DNA of 64,000 bases from Latrodectus hesperus (Eukaryota; Arthropoda; Arachnida; Araneae; Theridiidae): contig CM075856.1 in the NCBI GenBank assembly GCA_037975125.1, positions 5,305,106 through 5,369,105 of the forward strand, in the 5' to 3' direction. Every line of letters begins with the position of its first letter. Position 1 is the first letter of the stretch. The position numbers were made by a program, and so were the translations under genes. Positions 39,246 through 52,255 of the stretch are shown one piece after another. Below the pieces are notes generated by a model that did not search any database, was not told where the DNA came from, and saw nothing but the letters and a program-made list of their open reading frames with translations.

Positions 39246-40353
39246 ACGTGTTTTGGATATGACGTCACATAGCATTGGTAGTGACGTCATTAATCTGACA
39301 CGGCAGAATGCGCATGATCCTCCAATCATATACTATTATTTTTTATGAATGGCCGTTTCTTATGTTGTGAAATATTTTGTTGTCACTTTTAAATTTTTAT
39401 ATTCAACTGAATTGCGTAAATATTAAATAAATTTTTTAATTTGCTTACTTTTACTTTATAAAATATGAAAATTAACTTAATTTCAGAATAATAAATTTTA
39501 CTAAGTATTCATATAAAAGATATTTCATTTCTTACAACACAGGAAATTTTTCAGATTAATTTTAAATTTCGACTTACCTTAAAAAAGTTGTAATTCCAAC
39601 ATAAAATGCTTTAAGTATTACATGCAAATCACAAATATTAATTATTTGCTTTTAATTAAAGGTATTTGAGCATGAAAATATTGATTTACAATAAAAAAAT
39701 CTATATTGTAGAAAACATCAAATGCAATAAATTTGGTTCAATTACACAGCTATAGAATAAATATATATCTAATGTAAAATATCAATTTTAATTCTTAGTA
39801 TCACTTTATTTAAAACATTTTGCTTTAGAAATTTGACATCGATTCAATTGAGCGTTATCAAACCAGAAAGATAAAAAATGAACTTAAAGCAAGAAAATGC
39901 ACATGTATATTGAATAAATTTGGATTTTTCTTTGAGTATTAAGTTTCAAAACAGAGTTTTAAGAGATTAAAGGTAACCTTATATTTACCAAATCTATTCA
40001 GTCACTTTTAATTTATTATTTAAAAAAATATTACGTTCTAATTACACATTATGATTAAAAAAGTTTGGCAGATGGGATATCCCATTTGATTTTTTAAAAA
40101 TAAATGATATATTTCTGTTTTGTGATGTTTAACATCACAAAAAATGCTCAACAGAATATTTTGATATAATATGAAGAGAAAATGCGAAAACGCAGTAAGG
40201 ACTTTTGCGAAACAAGCAAAACAAAAAATAGACCATTTACAGTGAGAAATTAATGTTTGAAAAACTTTTACAGTAATAAGTAAATGCAGCATTATAATAA
40301 TAGAACATGTATTTTAAAATGAATTCAAAACATCGTATAAATAAAACATTTTA

Positions 40354-40478
40354 TTATTCTACAATTTTTTTCAATTCATTCAAATATATAGTTTTTTCAT
40401 GCCGTAACCAATTTTTCACACAGGATATAAGTATTGTATCAGTAACATTGCACAAAGCTGCATTTTTTCTTACAGCAT
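40354..40478 (-). CDS. Candidate terminal exon, DUF4806-like
   Basis: A strong acceptor (TGTTTTTTTTCTCTTCTAG) leads into 41 open codons ending in TAA at 40354. The peptide includes DAVRKNAALCNVTDTILISC then VKNWLRH, which resembles the C-terminal end of the DUF4806 domain seen in many arthropod transposon-linked proteins (a T-x3-I ... WL pattern). I could not find the upstream exon with the Trp-containing core of that domain, so the match is weak. It lies inside the second P-like element on the same strand as the transposase. Confidence 0.3.
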
Positions 40479-41819
40479 CTAGAAGAGAAAAAAAACATTT
40501 AGAGATTTGAAAATTATTATGACATTGTAAAAGTTGTGCTGATAAGCGAATGTATTCTTTATTAATAGAGTTCAAAATCACATAATGAAAAAATAAAAAT
40601 TCAGGAGTTTAAAGTGTTGTATCATTTTGTGTAGAACATGTATTTCAATTAAACTTAATTATAATGAACTTATTTAATATTCATATTTTTTCAGTTCTAT
40701 ATTTAAGTATTTTGTTAAAAAAATTCACAATTATTTTTTTATAATTTTGAAGAATCTATTTTTATTTTTAAAAGTTCTTTTACAATTTCTAATTTGTACA
40801 AATTAAAATTATAATTATGAGCTATTTTCTTCTTGTATGGAATTATTATTTTTTTTTTCAATAAATTGTGAGTAAATGAAAATCACTGTGTTACTTTTAA
40901 AAGGTGGCTCAATCACAGGAGTTACTACTACCGGTACCAAATGCCCCAAACATGTAGATTATCGTACCAGAATGGATTTGTTAGCAATCTATGACTATTC
41001 CAAAATCTGTTTTTTTTCCATATCATAAATACATTACAATAAGGGATTAATTGAAAATTTCTTGTGGGTCCACTTGTTGATTGTAGTCTTCAAATACCGA
41101 ATCCTGATTTAATTAAACTAAACACTTTCTCATGAATTTATATCAGTTCCTGAATCCATTAATTTGTGCATTTGTCTACTAATATAAATTAGTAAAGCAG
41201 AAAATTTAGTTTACACTAAAACAAACATGAAATCTTACCAAAAGCTAGTTGACAAATTTTTAGGCTATCAAATGATTTAATAGCTAGTAACTTACCCAAA
41301 ATGTAAAGAAGCAGAATTTTAAAAAAATAGAAAAATTTTCCGATACTTGCATAAACACGAATTATAATATGAAATGAACGTGTACCTTATAATTACTATA
41401 GTTGAAAATTAGTATAGTAAATTACTTCACCTCAAATGATTACATAAAAATTAATTTACATCAAATAAATATTTGTTGCAAATTAAATCAAATTTTAAAC
41501 AATTTTTACAAATAATATTTTTAGAATATTTTTCCTTGCTTAATTTTACAAGTTACGATAACATTCATAGAGCTAGGAGTAGTGGCATATCCTATCAAAT
41601 GCATTAGGTCTAATTGAAGCCATCTTGGTTGGAGCATCAAATGCTAGTAGGGATGAACGCCTTGAGTGATTCATAAACTATGCATGCTCAGTAATAGTAC
41701 AATTTGCACATGCACCAATATTTTGATAAGTATAGCAAAGAATAACTTCAAATCAATTAAAATACATATTTTTTCATAAAGATGACAATTTGTCCAGAAT
41801 ATATTTTTTGTGTGAAATA
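40479..41819. other. No gene seen (interior of P-like element)
   Basis: This is AT-rich with no supportable frame. A slightly richer patch at 41560-41700 was not recognisable. Confidence 0.45.
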
Positions 41820-43000
41820 AAATGTAATATTTTATAAGCTGAGAAGAAAGTTATAAAAATTATTTAATTACATAAATTTCTTTCAAGATAAGAAATTTTA
41901 TTTTTGTCATACATGTCACTCACCTATATAATTTAGTGCATTTAACGAAAAAAATGACTATTAGTAGAGGAAGGTTTTAAATGTAATAAATCACTAAATG
42001 TAATTCTTTTACACACCTTTTCACAAAATGGTAATAATTTAAATAATTTTCTTTTATAGAGTGAAATTAAAAATAAACACAATATGCTTCAATATTATTT
42101 TATTGAATACAAAACATTTCTAGATTATTTATAAAAGGAGGGTAACATATTATTGACCTTTAAAAAGAATTGCTTTTGTATATAATTATTGAATTCACAT
42201 TATTTAAAGTATTTTTAAAATAATGCTTAACACTGACAACAAAATAATACTTAATTACAGCTTTAATTAGTTAGATGTCATGATTATTCAGAGGATCATG
42301 ATGAAATTTATGAAGTTTCAATTGAGGAAAAAAATATTTTTTTAATATTTTAAGCAGATAAAACATCCAATTCACATTGAATGTTTATTTTTCTGACATT
42401 TTTCACAAGCTAGGAAATAAGTTATAAAAATAATTTAATAACATAAAATTAATTTAAGTTTTAATAATTTTTGTTATTTTTCAAGGTTAGAAATTTTATT
42501 GTTGTCATATACATGTAACTCATCTATATAATTTAGTACCTTTAAAAAAATGTGATTGTTAGTAGAGGAAGGTTTTGAATGTAATAAACCTCCAAATCTT
42601 ATTTTATTGCACACTCTTTTCACTAAATGTTAATAATTTTTAATTAAATTTCTTTTATGGAGTGAAATTAAAAATAATCATAGTATGTTTAAATATTATT
42701 TTATTAAATACAAAAAAATCTCTTGATTATTTATACAAGGAAGCTAATATATTACTGACCTTTAAAAATAATTGCTTTTGTATATAATTGTCATATAGAG
42801 TTCAAATTGTTTAAAGTGTTTTTACAATAATGCTTAATACAGCTAACAAAATAATGCTTAATTACAGCTTTAATTAGTTGGAAGACATGATTATCCAGAG
42901 GATCATTATCAAATTGATGTAGATTCAATTGAGAAAATATATTTTCAATATTTAACACAGATAAGCATTCAATGTGAATTGGATGCTTTATTTTTCTGAC
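41820..43000. repeat. Tandem duplication, about 600-bp unit, with microinversion
   Basis: The stretch near 41840-42400 is repeated near 42408-43000 in direct orientation, at about 80-85 percent by eye. Anchors are AGTAGAGGAAGGTTTT at 41963 and 42561, and the GAGGATCAT near 42291 and 42898. Both units carry the same transposase C-terminal codons on the minus strand (LIKAVIK.YFV...NTLNN.NSI). A 20-base segment (42364-42383) is exactly reverse-complemented in the other unit (42966-42985), a tiny inversion. Confidence 0.85.
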
Positions 43001-44515
43001 ATTTTTAAATTTTGAAAATGAGTGTAACATTACATTTCTTCTAAATACAGATTCACACACTTTACAAATCTTGTAAACATCATCTCATGGGTATATCAAT
43101 TTACCCTGTGATTTGAAGGAAATCAAGTACAAATTATAGGGAGTAACTGCTTGTAATGCATTTAAACATATTTCACATTTAATAAGTTGGTTTAATTTTT
43201 TACTACAAATCCAGCAATATAATAAATTATATCACAAGAAAATTCATTAAGCAAATCTAGTTTAAAAATATATATCTTGCTCTTCTATCATCAAATCAGG
43301 ACTTCTATTTAAGATTGTTAATGACAAATGTACAATATTATTTTGAGAGGTTGACATATTAATAACATTAATAGGTGAATTGTGATTTAGGTACACTTAA
43401 AATACCGATTTCAGTTAAAGGAATACAATTACCAGAAGATGCAGGTTTCAATTCTGAATTCACAAGCAATTTTTTATAAGCTGCTTTGAATTAGCGAGCT
43501 GTTGGATTGTTGTTGCTGCCACCATGAAATCTTATTGATGAAAAGAAAAGTTCTAAATGATCTTGGCTGACCTTGTAAAATGGAAAGTAAAATAATGGAA
43601 GATTTTCAGGACAAATTAATGATTCTGCTAAATGCAATACACTCTGAATGCATAATTTAAATCCTAAAAATCCAATTTTCCTGTTGGAATTTAAAATTTT
43701 CGGACCTTCAACACTTACCCTCAAATTGGAAATATAATCATCTGCTTGCTTTAGAAATAATTTAATATTTTGCATATCAGATTGACTTAGAGCTTTTTTA
43801 AAACCATGTTGTTTATTAGATCTAGAATTTAAAATATCAAACAAAGTGTTAAAAATTCTTAAAATATAATAAAAATTATTGAATGTTATGCATTGTTTAA
43901 AACAAAAAGTTTCAAAAAAAATATTTTTTTAAATATCAACAAATTATGAAAATTTTGATTTTACAAGAAAATTCTTTAGAATTAAATGTAAAGATATATT
44001 CTACCTTATAAAATGATTAAAAGATATTTTTTATTTCTCATTAGTAAAAGTTATGAATTTTGAAAATATTTTTATAACAATCTTACCTTCTGCAAATAGG
44101 ATAAGCATCATCTCTTAATCTGACACAAGAAAGAGATATCCGATCTATCATTTCTTCGGGGAAATGTGCTAAACACAGTTTACTATGTTTGGAGGGAAGC
44201 CAATTTTGCCGAAGTACAACTTTGATCCAAATTTCTCTCCGCTGCTCATCTTTCGGAAAACTATTAAAAGAAATAAGAATACTAAAAAATGACATCTTTC
44301 ATTCAAAGTTACAGAATATAGTAAGAATGGAACTAAGTTCCTTGTGTATTACTATTTCAGCTAAATACTCAATGACAGAAAGACAAAATTGATTTAACTT
44401 GATATCTGCCCAAGTTAAGCTTTGTATCCTATATACCAAAACCATATTCATATAAGCATGCAAATGATAAATTGCCATTTTGTATGAAATATTTCTAATG
44501 CTTAATTCCAGAATA

Positions 44516-46055
44516 AAGAAATATTATTAAATTTAACCAACACATTTATTACTAAATATTTTAATGACAAACATAATTGTGTTTTTGGGACAAAATATTA
44601 TTTTAATATAAACTAACTTTAACAGATAATAAGAAAACATACATGAAATAAATATAACATATAGAATATAAAATCATAACAATTTGCTTATTCTTCACTA
44701 GAATTAACATTACCCACACAACCACAAATATCTATGTGATAACCAGGTCAATTTCAATTCATATCCAGATATCTATTAGATCTGCATCACATCCTTGAGA
44801 TATTCAAATGTCCATTGATATTCAAAACTTGGATGTCCACTAGATATCATAAAATATCATCTAGACATTAACTTTTGGATATTGGAGAGAGATCTCATAG
44901 ATATTTAAAACTATTGCAAATTGAATATCCATATTTTGTAAGGGCTAGACATCTGACAGAAATCTAGATATCTACATTTTGGATATTTGTAATATCAAGC
45001 ACTACATGTCTACTCAACATTGATAAAAAAAAAAAACTATACTTACAAAAAATTCTGAAATAAATTTTTTTAATCTTTTATACCTATAATTCTGATATAT
45101 ATTTATATATATTGATATTAAAAATATATAGGTTATAATAAACTAAAAACTGTTTTCATCACCAAGAATGATTAAATTTGTTTGCTAAAGAAAGTATAAT
45201 TATAAATTTATTATATTTTCTTGTCTTGTCTATATATATTTTCTTGATAAAGACTTGTTATCAAAATTATTATTATTAATATTCTCAAATTTTCTTTTAT
45301 TATAGTTAAAGTATTTAAAATAATTGTAAAATTTTAAGTATAACTATAATTTTTTTAAGTACAACATACAATACTAAATAAAACTCTTATTTCTTTTGCA
45401 AAATCCTGGTACCTTAATTTATTCAATTACAATGTATCCATTGATATATTATTCAATGAGCTTTTGAAGACAACTTTTCAACACGTTAAAAATTATTTAA
45501 TATATTTCATAACAGTGAGGTAGAATCAAAATATGAACAATTTACTAAGCTTTTCATACAATATATACATCAATCAAAATCTCACATTTAACTATTTTTC
45601 ATCAGTTCTAAATTATAAAACAGCAAATTAGGTGACACATCATTACTTTTGATGGCAAGAGAGAAATGAATATTTTATATACTAAACATAAAAAATCTGA
45701 TTTGACAAATAGATATTTAAACATTTGATTTATCACAGAAAATTAAAGAACAATTTGACACAACCGTTAAATATTACTTAATGTTCTAAACTTCTTTAAC
45801 AATGTATACAGATGGACATAAAGGCTTTTACTTTTATCTAAATTTATCAAAACTAATACTAGAATATTAAATTTGATCAACACATTTATTACTAAATATT
45901 TTAGTGATAAACATAATTATGGTTTTTGAACAAAAATGTTACTTTAATATGAACTAACTTTAACATATAATGAAATTACATACATGGAATAACTATAACA
46001 TATAGAATGTAAAAACAAAACATTTTGCTTATTCTTCACTTGGATTAAAATCACT
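44516..46055. repeat. Direct repeat of about 185 bp flanking inserted DNA
   Basis: The stretch 44516-44705 is repeated at 45862-46055 (CACATTTATTACTAAATATTTT and TTTGCTTATTCTTCACT among the shared words), at about 84 percent by eye. The first copy runs straight into a terminal-repeat-like ACCCACACAACC at 44712. All of this lies within the THAP intron. Confidence 0.75.
44712..45010 (+). repeat. Solo end of a related element, GATATC-type array
   Basis: It opens ACCCACACAACCACAAAT, like the ends of the surrounding element. The array that follows, however, uses GATATC/AGATATCT and TCCA motifs instead of GACGTC. About ten such motifs occur to 45000. No opposite end is seen. It is probably a truncated insertion of a sister family into the intron of the THAP gene. 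Confidence 0.6.
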
Positions 46056-46974
46056 TATGGAAGACACATTATACAATATAAAAGATGCTTATATATACAA
46101 ATATATGCTTAGTTGTCATAAAAAACAAATTATTCTTAACTTTTTCTAAAAAAGAAACATTCTATAAAAACTATAACAATTGAAATATATATTTTAAGCT
46201 ATTTTTATAACCCTTTGCAAACTCAGGTTTGAGGAAGAGTAGATGAACATGCAAAAGTACTGTATATTAGTTCATGATAAAAAAAATATTCCGCATTGTA
46301 AATGAATTTTAAAATTTTTTGAATATTTTTAAGGTAACCAAGAAAAATTAACTGGGTTATAAAAGGATTAGTAGAATTACTGTCCTTAATCAAAACACAT
46401 TATATTCGTTAACATTAACTGATATAAGAAGCTTAATAATAATTAGAAAGAAAATTTATACATAAATTATATATTTTTTATTTCCATGTACTAAAATATC
46501 GATGTACCATACATAAGCCTTAGAAAGCATGCATAGAGTTAATCATTGCTTTATGGTTCCATACATAGAACATGAATTTCAATATTGTTTTAAACTAGAA
46601 ATTACTTTAAAAATAATATAATTTAACAACTATTAAACTATCTTTAACGTAATGTAATTTTTTGCAATTATAAATACATTAAATAATAAAACGATAGCTA
46701 AGCAAACTGCGAATAAGCAATACTTAAGCAGAGCACAAAATTTTTCTTACCTGTGAAATGTTATTCCTTCCAATTTCTTGCTCTTTCTATTAGTGCATCC
46801 GAATGCTACACAAAATCCCATTTCTTCTTTTAAATTCAGATTAAGAAAATAATATAGCTTAAATATCAAAAATTAAGAAATAAATTTGTCACAGTTATGG
46901 TAAAGGAATACGAAATAAGCGCTTTTCTTGTCTAACCAAGATGGCCGCTTGGTTACAGTTGATACTTCATCGAA

Positions 46975-47223
46975 GTCCAGATTACATCCACAACGAATGT
47001 CCAATAGACGTCTATTTTTAATCCACACATATCCATGATTAATGTCCCTAAATTGACGTCTAATAGACGTCTATTAGACATCCATAGTGGTCGACCAGCA
47101 AACATCCACTGAATAGCCTTTCATGGACGTCCAATAGATGTCTATTTATCATCCATAACGTCCACTGGATATGGTGGACCTCTCGTGGACGTCCATTAGA
47201 CGTTCTTGGTTGTGTGGGTAACT
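46975..47223 (-). repeat. Right end with GACGTC subterminal array
   Basis: At least eight GACGTC/GACATCC/GACGTCCA motifs lead to GTTGTGTGGGTAACT. It is in inverted relation to 39068-39245. Confidence 0.8.
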
Positions 47224-47231
47224 TTTTATAT

Positions 47232-47440
47232 TAAACTGAATTTTTTTTTCATTACATAAATATTCAGACTTGTATGCTTGATTCTTGAGATCTGCTTGTA
47301 AGTCTTCGTCGATAATAGGACAAATAGCACAATGACAGATGTACAACCACAGAAGAATAACGAAGAAAACACCCAAAGCCACGGTGGGAATCGAACCCAC
47401 ACTCCTACGCTCTCAACTGAATTTGAAGCATTTTAAGAAA
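47232..47440 (-). mobile_element. Truncated tRNA-derived SINE
   Basis: On the minus strand a B-box half (GTGGGTTCGATTCCCACCG, 47400-47380) is followed by a body and an A-run (near 47240-47250). The 5' half of the tRNA-like part does not fold with it, so this is not a working tRNA. It abuts the right end of the P-like element and differs in sequence from the SINE at 35460. Confidence 0.6.
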
Positions 47441-50400
47441 TGTTTATTCGGAGCAGTAAGTTGAGAGGAGGCGAAGGAAAAATTACTGATACAAATAAAT
47501 TAATAATTATTTCTCTTTATCAGATATATACTGAGGTAAAAAGACTCCAGTAGTTACAAACTGAGAATGGAGATAAGTGTAGCAATTTAAGAAAACTTCA
47601 CAGGATCTAAATTTAGAAAATCAAGATCTGACGGCGAGATAAAATTAATGAGAACTTGTATACAGTAGAAATTTTTTCTAATTGGTAATCAAAGGCAAGT
47701 AGCTCTGAAGAGTGACGTAAAAGCTTAAAGGATGTCAAAAGCCTACTAAGGTTGTAGCACCAATGCTGATAATAAGAAACTCAGTTGAACTATCATAAAG
47801 ATCGATGATTCCACAGAAATTAGTAAGTTAAAATGTTGGACAAGCTTTTTCTGAATATAATTGAAGATTACAAGACAAACGTCAATTCAATACGCAGGTG
47901 TTGGCTCCGTTACTTGACTTTAGTTCAAAATTACGAGGCAACGGCTGTGTTTAGCGCCGTTCACTCGTTCAGTCGGCAGAAATAAGGTAGCCAGAAACGT
48001 GTTACAAACTCATAAACAAACGCTAAGCTTTGTCCCGTTTGCAATTGTTTTTTAAAGTTTTTTTAGATGTCAAAAAAAATCAGACTTACTCAATGCGAGA
48101 TATAAGCTTATGAGTATAAAGCGCCCAAATAGTTTTTTTGTCGTAACCTAACCTAACAAACGCCAAATCAAAACGAAGCGGAACAAAGAATAAGGATTAT
48201 TCAACGAAATACTTTTTATTATAATTTGATTATATTTCATTTTTAAATAATTTTGTTTCAAAGTAAAAACCAAGATACGACCTTAAAAAGTGAGTGAATC
48301 ATTTATATAAATTAATAGTTGTCAATTGTTAATTCAGCTAATATTTCTTTTGTATAAATATCCAGATTTTAAACAAACAATTTAATATGATCAGCAATTT
48401 TTCCAATGATGGGTATTTCTAATTTTTTTTAATTTTCATTTGAATGAAAAATAGAATTATATTTCTAAAAATCATTGTTTGAGTTGATATCTGATGAAAA
48501 ATTATAACTGCTCTATCTTTAAAAGTTATGTTTGCACTAGCGATGAAGATTTTTCTCCTTCAAAGCTGAAAATGTAAATTAAGGTGAAATGCAAGGAAAT
48601 TCTTTCAGAAAAGAAAATTCTCAATATTTTTATTCAACTTTAAATTATTAAAATTAAAAATATTTTATCCTAAGTAATCAAATATGTAAAAATAAGACTG
48701 ATGTTAATGATCATCACTGAATATGTTAACAAGATAAGGTCTGAAAAGTAAGAAAGTTTCATGAAAACCAATATTTTTTTGAAAATGTAATATTTTATTC
48801 TTGATTTTTATTATTACACTGTTTTTATAATAGCATCTGAAGTTTAGGTAGTAAATGTGTATTACTTAGTATTTATTTAATATAAACACTTAAGTGCTTA
48901 AAATTTTGATTTTTTACTAAAATAAGGTTGGGTTATGTCACTATCATAATGATTGTACTTAGCATAATATGCTAATGAGTATTACAATCTTGGTTTCTTA
49001 TATTTATAAAATGCCACATGTAGATGTATAAGTATTTAAGTGTTAATATGTAGTATATACATTTAGTATTTTAATGTTAAATTAGTATTTAGTATGTTAA
49101 TATTGTTTTGACATTCAAATATAATTAATAAATGATTAACATGAAATGTAACAAAATATGTTTATAAATGAAAAGCATGATTATATTTAATTATAATCCT
49201 TGATGAAACAAAATTTTACATAAAATTATCTAAAGCTGTTCATAAAAATTCTGTGAAATGTTGATTAGTCAATTCATAACAATGCTATAATCCATAACAT
49301 CAATATAAAAGATTCATAATAATATACTGTACCAAAAATGATAAATTGATATTATAAAACAGTCTTTAAGTTTGGGTATTCTAGTATGAGTTTCTAAAAT
49401 TCTATGGTGTGAAATTTTGTACAGAATTTGCTATGCCTTATCTTCTTTCATCTCTAATAATTATAACTCCTTAGCTGCCTTTTCAGTATATATTTCATGT
49501 TTAAAATTGATTGACAATGCTCATGGTCATAAATTATTTAAATACACTTAAGTTGTTTAAAGTTTTTTAATTTTATGTTTTAATTTAGTTAGTTAAATTA
49601 AAATAGCTCTCAGGGCTTAAGTTTGTTCACTGCATTTATCACCTGTAAGCTGCTAATATGCTCAACCAATACATTAAAAACAGTGCTGTTATTTTGCCTT
49701 TTGCTGATTATTATATATTCATGATTCATTGCATTTAGTACTTTCATTATAGTTTTTATCATAAATTTTCTCTTATATTAACAGAAAGATTTTATTAGTA
49801 GAATCTACATTTGCTGCTATTACAAAAATATAATTTTAAAAATTACTGTTTTGTTTTGTAAGATGTTCCATATGCAGCTATTTATGTTTTTAAAACTGAC
49901 ATATGCTATAAGACATAAAAGTGAAATTCTGCAATGTTTCGTTTAGCCTAAATTTACAAAAATGCTTTTAAAGTATAAATGTGTATATCACATGGTGTCT
50001 GTAAGAATGCTGAATTTCACAGTAAAATAGGTTCAGAGAAATACTCAAATTTTAATGAGCGCCACACTTGATCTATTGAAGTACTTTATGTGGGTCTTCT
50101 GTTATTTAATTTACTTTGTAAGCTTAGCTTGAAAAGCTATTTTTAAATGTGTATATTTAATATCAAAGATTTATTAGTAAACAAATAAATGTTAAAATTA
50201 GTTTAATATTTGCAATCAAAAATTTATAGTTGAGTAAATGTTAAAAATTGAATTTTATATTTGCTCATATTCAATTTTAATGGATTCAAAGTTTGACCAC
50301 ATATTTTTCTTAAATATTTGCCAAATAATTTTTCACTAATACATTTTCTAACATTTCTCATTTAATGCACAAAGCATTTTATCTACATTGAATAATAAAT

Positions 50401-52255
50401 CAATTACAGATAACTTAGTATCTGGAATCATGGTTCTTAATGGAATTTAATTTAATTGTATTTTATACTAAAATAGAAATAATATGTTCTATGTTATATT
50501 GAATGTGTCAAATCATTAAATCCTAAGTCATATTAAGAACAATAAATAAATCATCAAAAATTTTAATACATAATGGTTTTAGTATTAGGAAATTTCATTA
50601 GAATTACAGTTTACAAAATATGTATATAATATGTAATGTCAAAATAGTAAAAGATATAGTTAATATATTTTTCCTTTCCTCCAAATACATTTGCCTGTCT
50701 GGTTATTCTTGTTAGAGGAAACTACATGGAATAACAGTAAATAAATAATAAATTTCTTAAGAATTTTTCAGCTGTTAGATTAACTTTTCTTTCATATTAG
50801 ACACATATGTCTCACACTCAACTATTTATTTTTAAATAATTCAAATCCATGTGAAGTATATGATGGACTATAATCAGTTTATCATATTTTAATTTTATGT
50901 CATGATTTTAATGATCAGTTTTTTATTTATTTTTTTAATACTAAAATTCTATCCCTATCTGATCTTATAGATAAACCCCACTATTTTAATAGTCTTGCTT
51001 TTTTCGAGATAAATAAGTTAATACATTTTATTTAATTGTTAATCATACAAAGTATACTTTAAATTTTCATGATGTTATACTTGTCTGTTAACTTAAACAG
51101 AACTTTTTTGTTCTATATATATATTTATATATACATATAATCTGTGTGCGTGTATGTATTAAGTCATATGAATAATTATAAATTTTATATTTTTAACAAA
51201 TTTTTAATTTTTGCTTGGTTTCAAACAAAAAAGTGATGTTTTTTATAATTTTGTTTGGCACAACTTGTCCTGTTTGAATCTTGTGCTACAAAATGCAACC
51301 AATCAATCATTTTTCATCTAAATCTTGAATAGTTTCTAATGAAAAAAGTTATACATGTCAAATATCAATTTAAGCTAAAATGCCTAATGATATGCACTGA
51401 AAGTTATACCATGCATCTGTTATTCAATGATAGGTTTTCTATCTTCAGAATTGTGTTTGTATTTTAATTGTTAGTGCTTGATATTTCTAAGGAATAAATT
51501 CACCTTTATCGTTAAAAAATTCAAAGAGATTTATGATATTTTTTCCTTACAGATTGTTTCATATAGGTTTTAATTAAACAGTTAAGTTCCTGAAATTTCT
51601 TTATTTGGTTGAAGGATAGTTTTTCTGATGAAAGCTAAATAATAACTTTTTTTATTTTGTAAAGATGATCAACTCATTGAGTACTTTTAGTATTTGATGC
51701 ATCACTGATGATAATGATGGCAGTGATAATGCATTTTGTGTCTTGATTCATTCATTAAGTAATAACAACTGATGATTAGTTGTTGAGTTTAATGTTGGAA
51801 TAATTTCTGTAGTTACAGAGAATATGATGATGTTTGCAACATTCAGCACAAGTACTGCTGTATTTTAATGCCTATTCCTATGCCATTGTCAGCTGTTCAA
51901 CTTTCATACTTTAGGATAATGCAGGAGGATTTTGATGAGAAATAAACTCTTTTTTTAATTGGAAAGTTAATTTAATGTGTACTTAGGGATTTACTTAGAG
52001 AAATTATGTTGTCTCATTTTGTTTTTTAGGATTAACAATATTTTTTTATTATATTTTTCAGTCAAAATATTTTCCATATTGTAGTTTAAAAATGGGCTTT
52101 TCTTTAGCTTAGAACATTCTTTATTTGCATTTATCAGTAGGATGTATGCTTTCTTCTGATGTAGATAAAAAAGTAAGTTTCTTGGAATTCTTCAGCAGAA
52201 ATTGTGCTTTTTGAGGTATGTAGCAATGGCTTGTATTGCGATTTGTTTCTCAAAG
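47441..52255. other. No gene seen, apart from the patch near 48 kb
   Basis: This is long AT-rich DNA. Apart from 47880-48290 I find no coding, no long repeat and no element end. Confidence 0.45.
47880..48290 (+). promoter_or_regulatory. Possible promoter and first noncoding exon
   Basis: A CpG-bearing, less AT-rich patch includes ACGGCTGTGTTTAGCGCCGTTCACTCG-like composition near 47942 and GTAACCTAACCTAAC at 48143. It ends near a donor-like AAAAA|GTGAGT at 48289. The next plus-strand gene is the zinc-finger exon at 59.7 kb. This is a guess from composition and one donor site. Confidence 0.22.

Larger units (their letters stand above)
42791..46821 (-). pseudogene. THAP-domain P-element-type transposase, decayed
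   Basis: Exon 1 (46821-46751) encodes MGFCVAFGCTNRKSKK and ends at CACAG|GTAAGA. A 2.5 kb intron leads to exon 2 (44260-44087) in phase, reading SFPKDEQRREIWIKVV and CLAHFPEE, which completes the THAP finger (C-x4-C, C-x2-H). Near 43560-43491 is the P-type signature KVSQDHLELFFSSIR then GGSNNNPTAR, followed by a stop and FKAAYKKLLVNSEL. Then come SQGKLIYP, another stop, and the C-terminal codons to 42791. The catalytic core is missing between exon 2 and about 43844. This is clearly a dead, internally deleted copy, distinct from the THAP gene at 28498. Confidence 0.82.
39068..47223 (-). mobile_element. Second P-like element, 8.2 kb, THAP transposase decayed
   Basis: The ends AGTTACCCACACAAC (39068-39082) and GTTGTGTGGGTAACT (47209-47223) are perfect 15-bp inverted repeats. 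Inside each end lies about 170-250 bp packed with GACGTCCA-like motifs in both orientations. The minus strand carries a THAP transposase that begins about 400 bases from the right end. No target duplication is evident with either reading of the ends. Internal duplications (41820-43000; 44516-46055) have swollen the element. The assignment to a P-like group rests on the THAP and C-terminal motifs. Confidence 0.75.

Noticed and set aside
47380..47440. Possible tRNA gene on the minus strand
   Set aside because: Only the T-arm and 3' acceptor half fit. The 5' half does not pair, and an A-rich tail follows, so a truncated SINE is more likely.
48145..48157. AACCTAACCTAAC, telomere-repeat-like
   Set aside because: There are only two units. 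This is far too short for an interstitial telomeric array and common near promoters.
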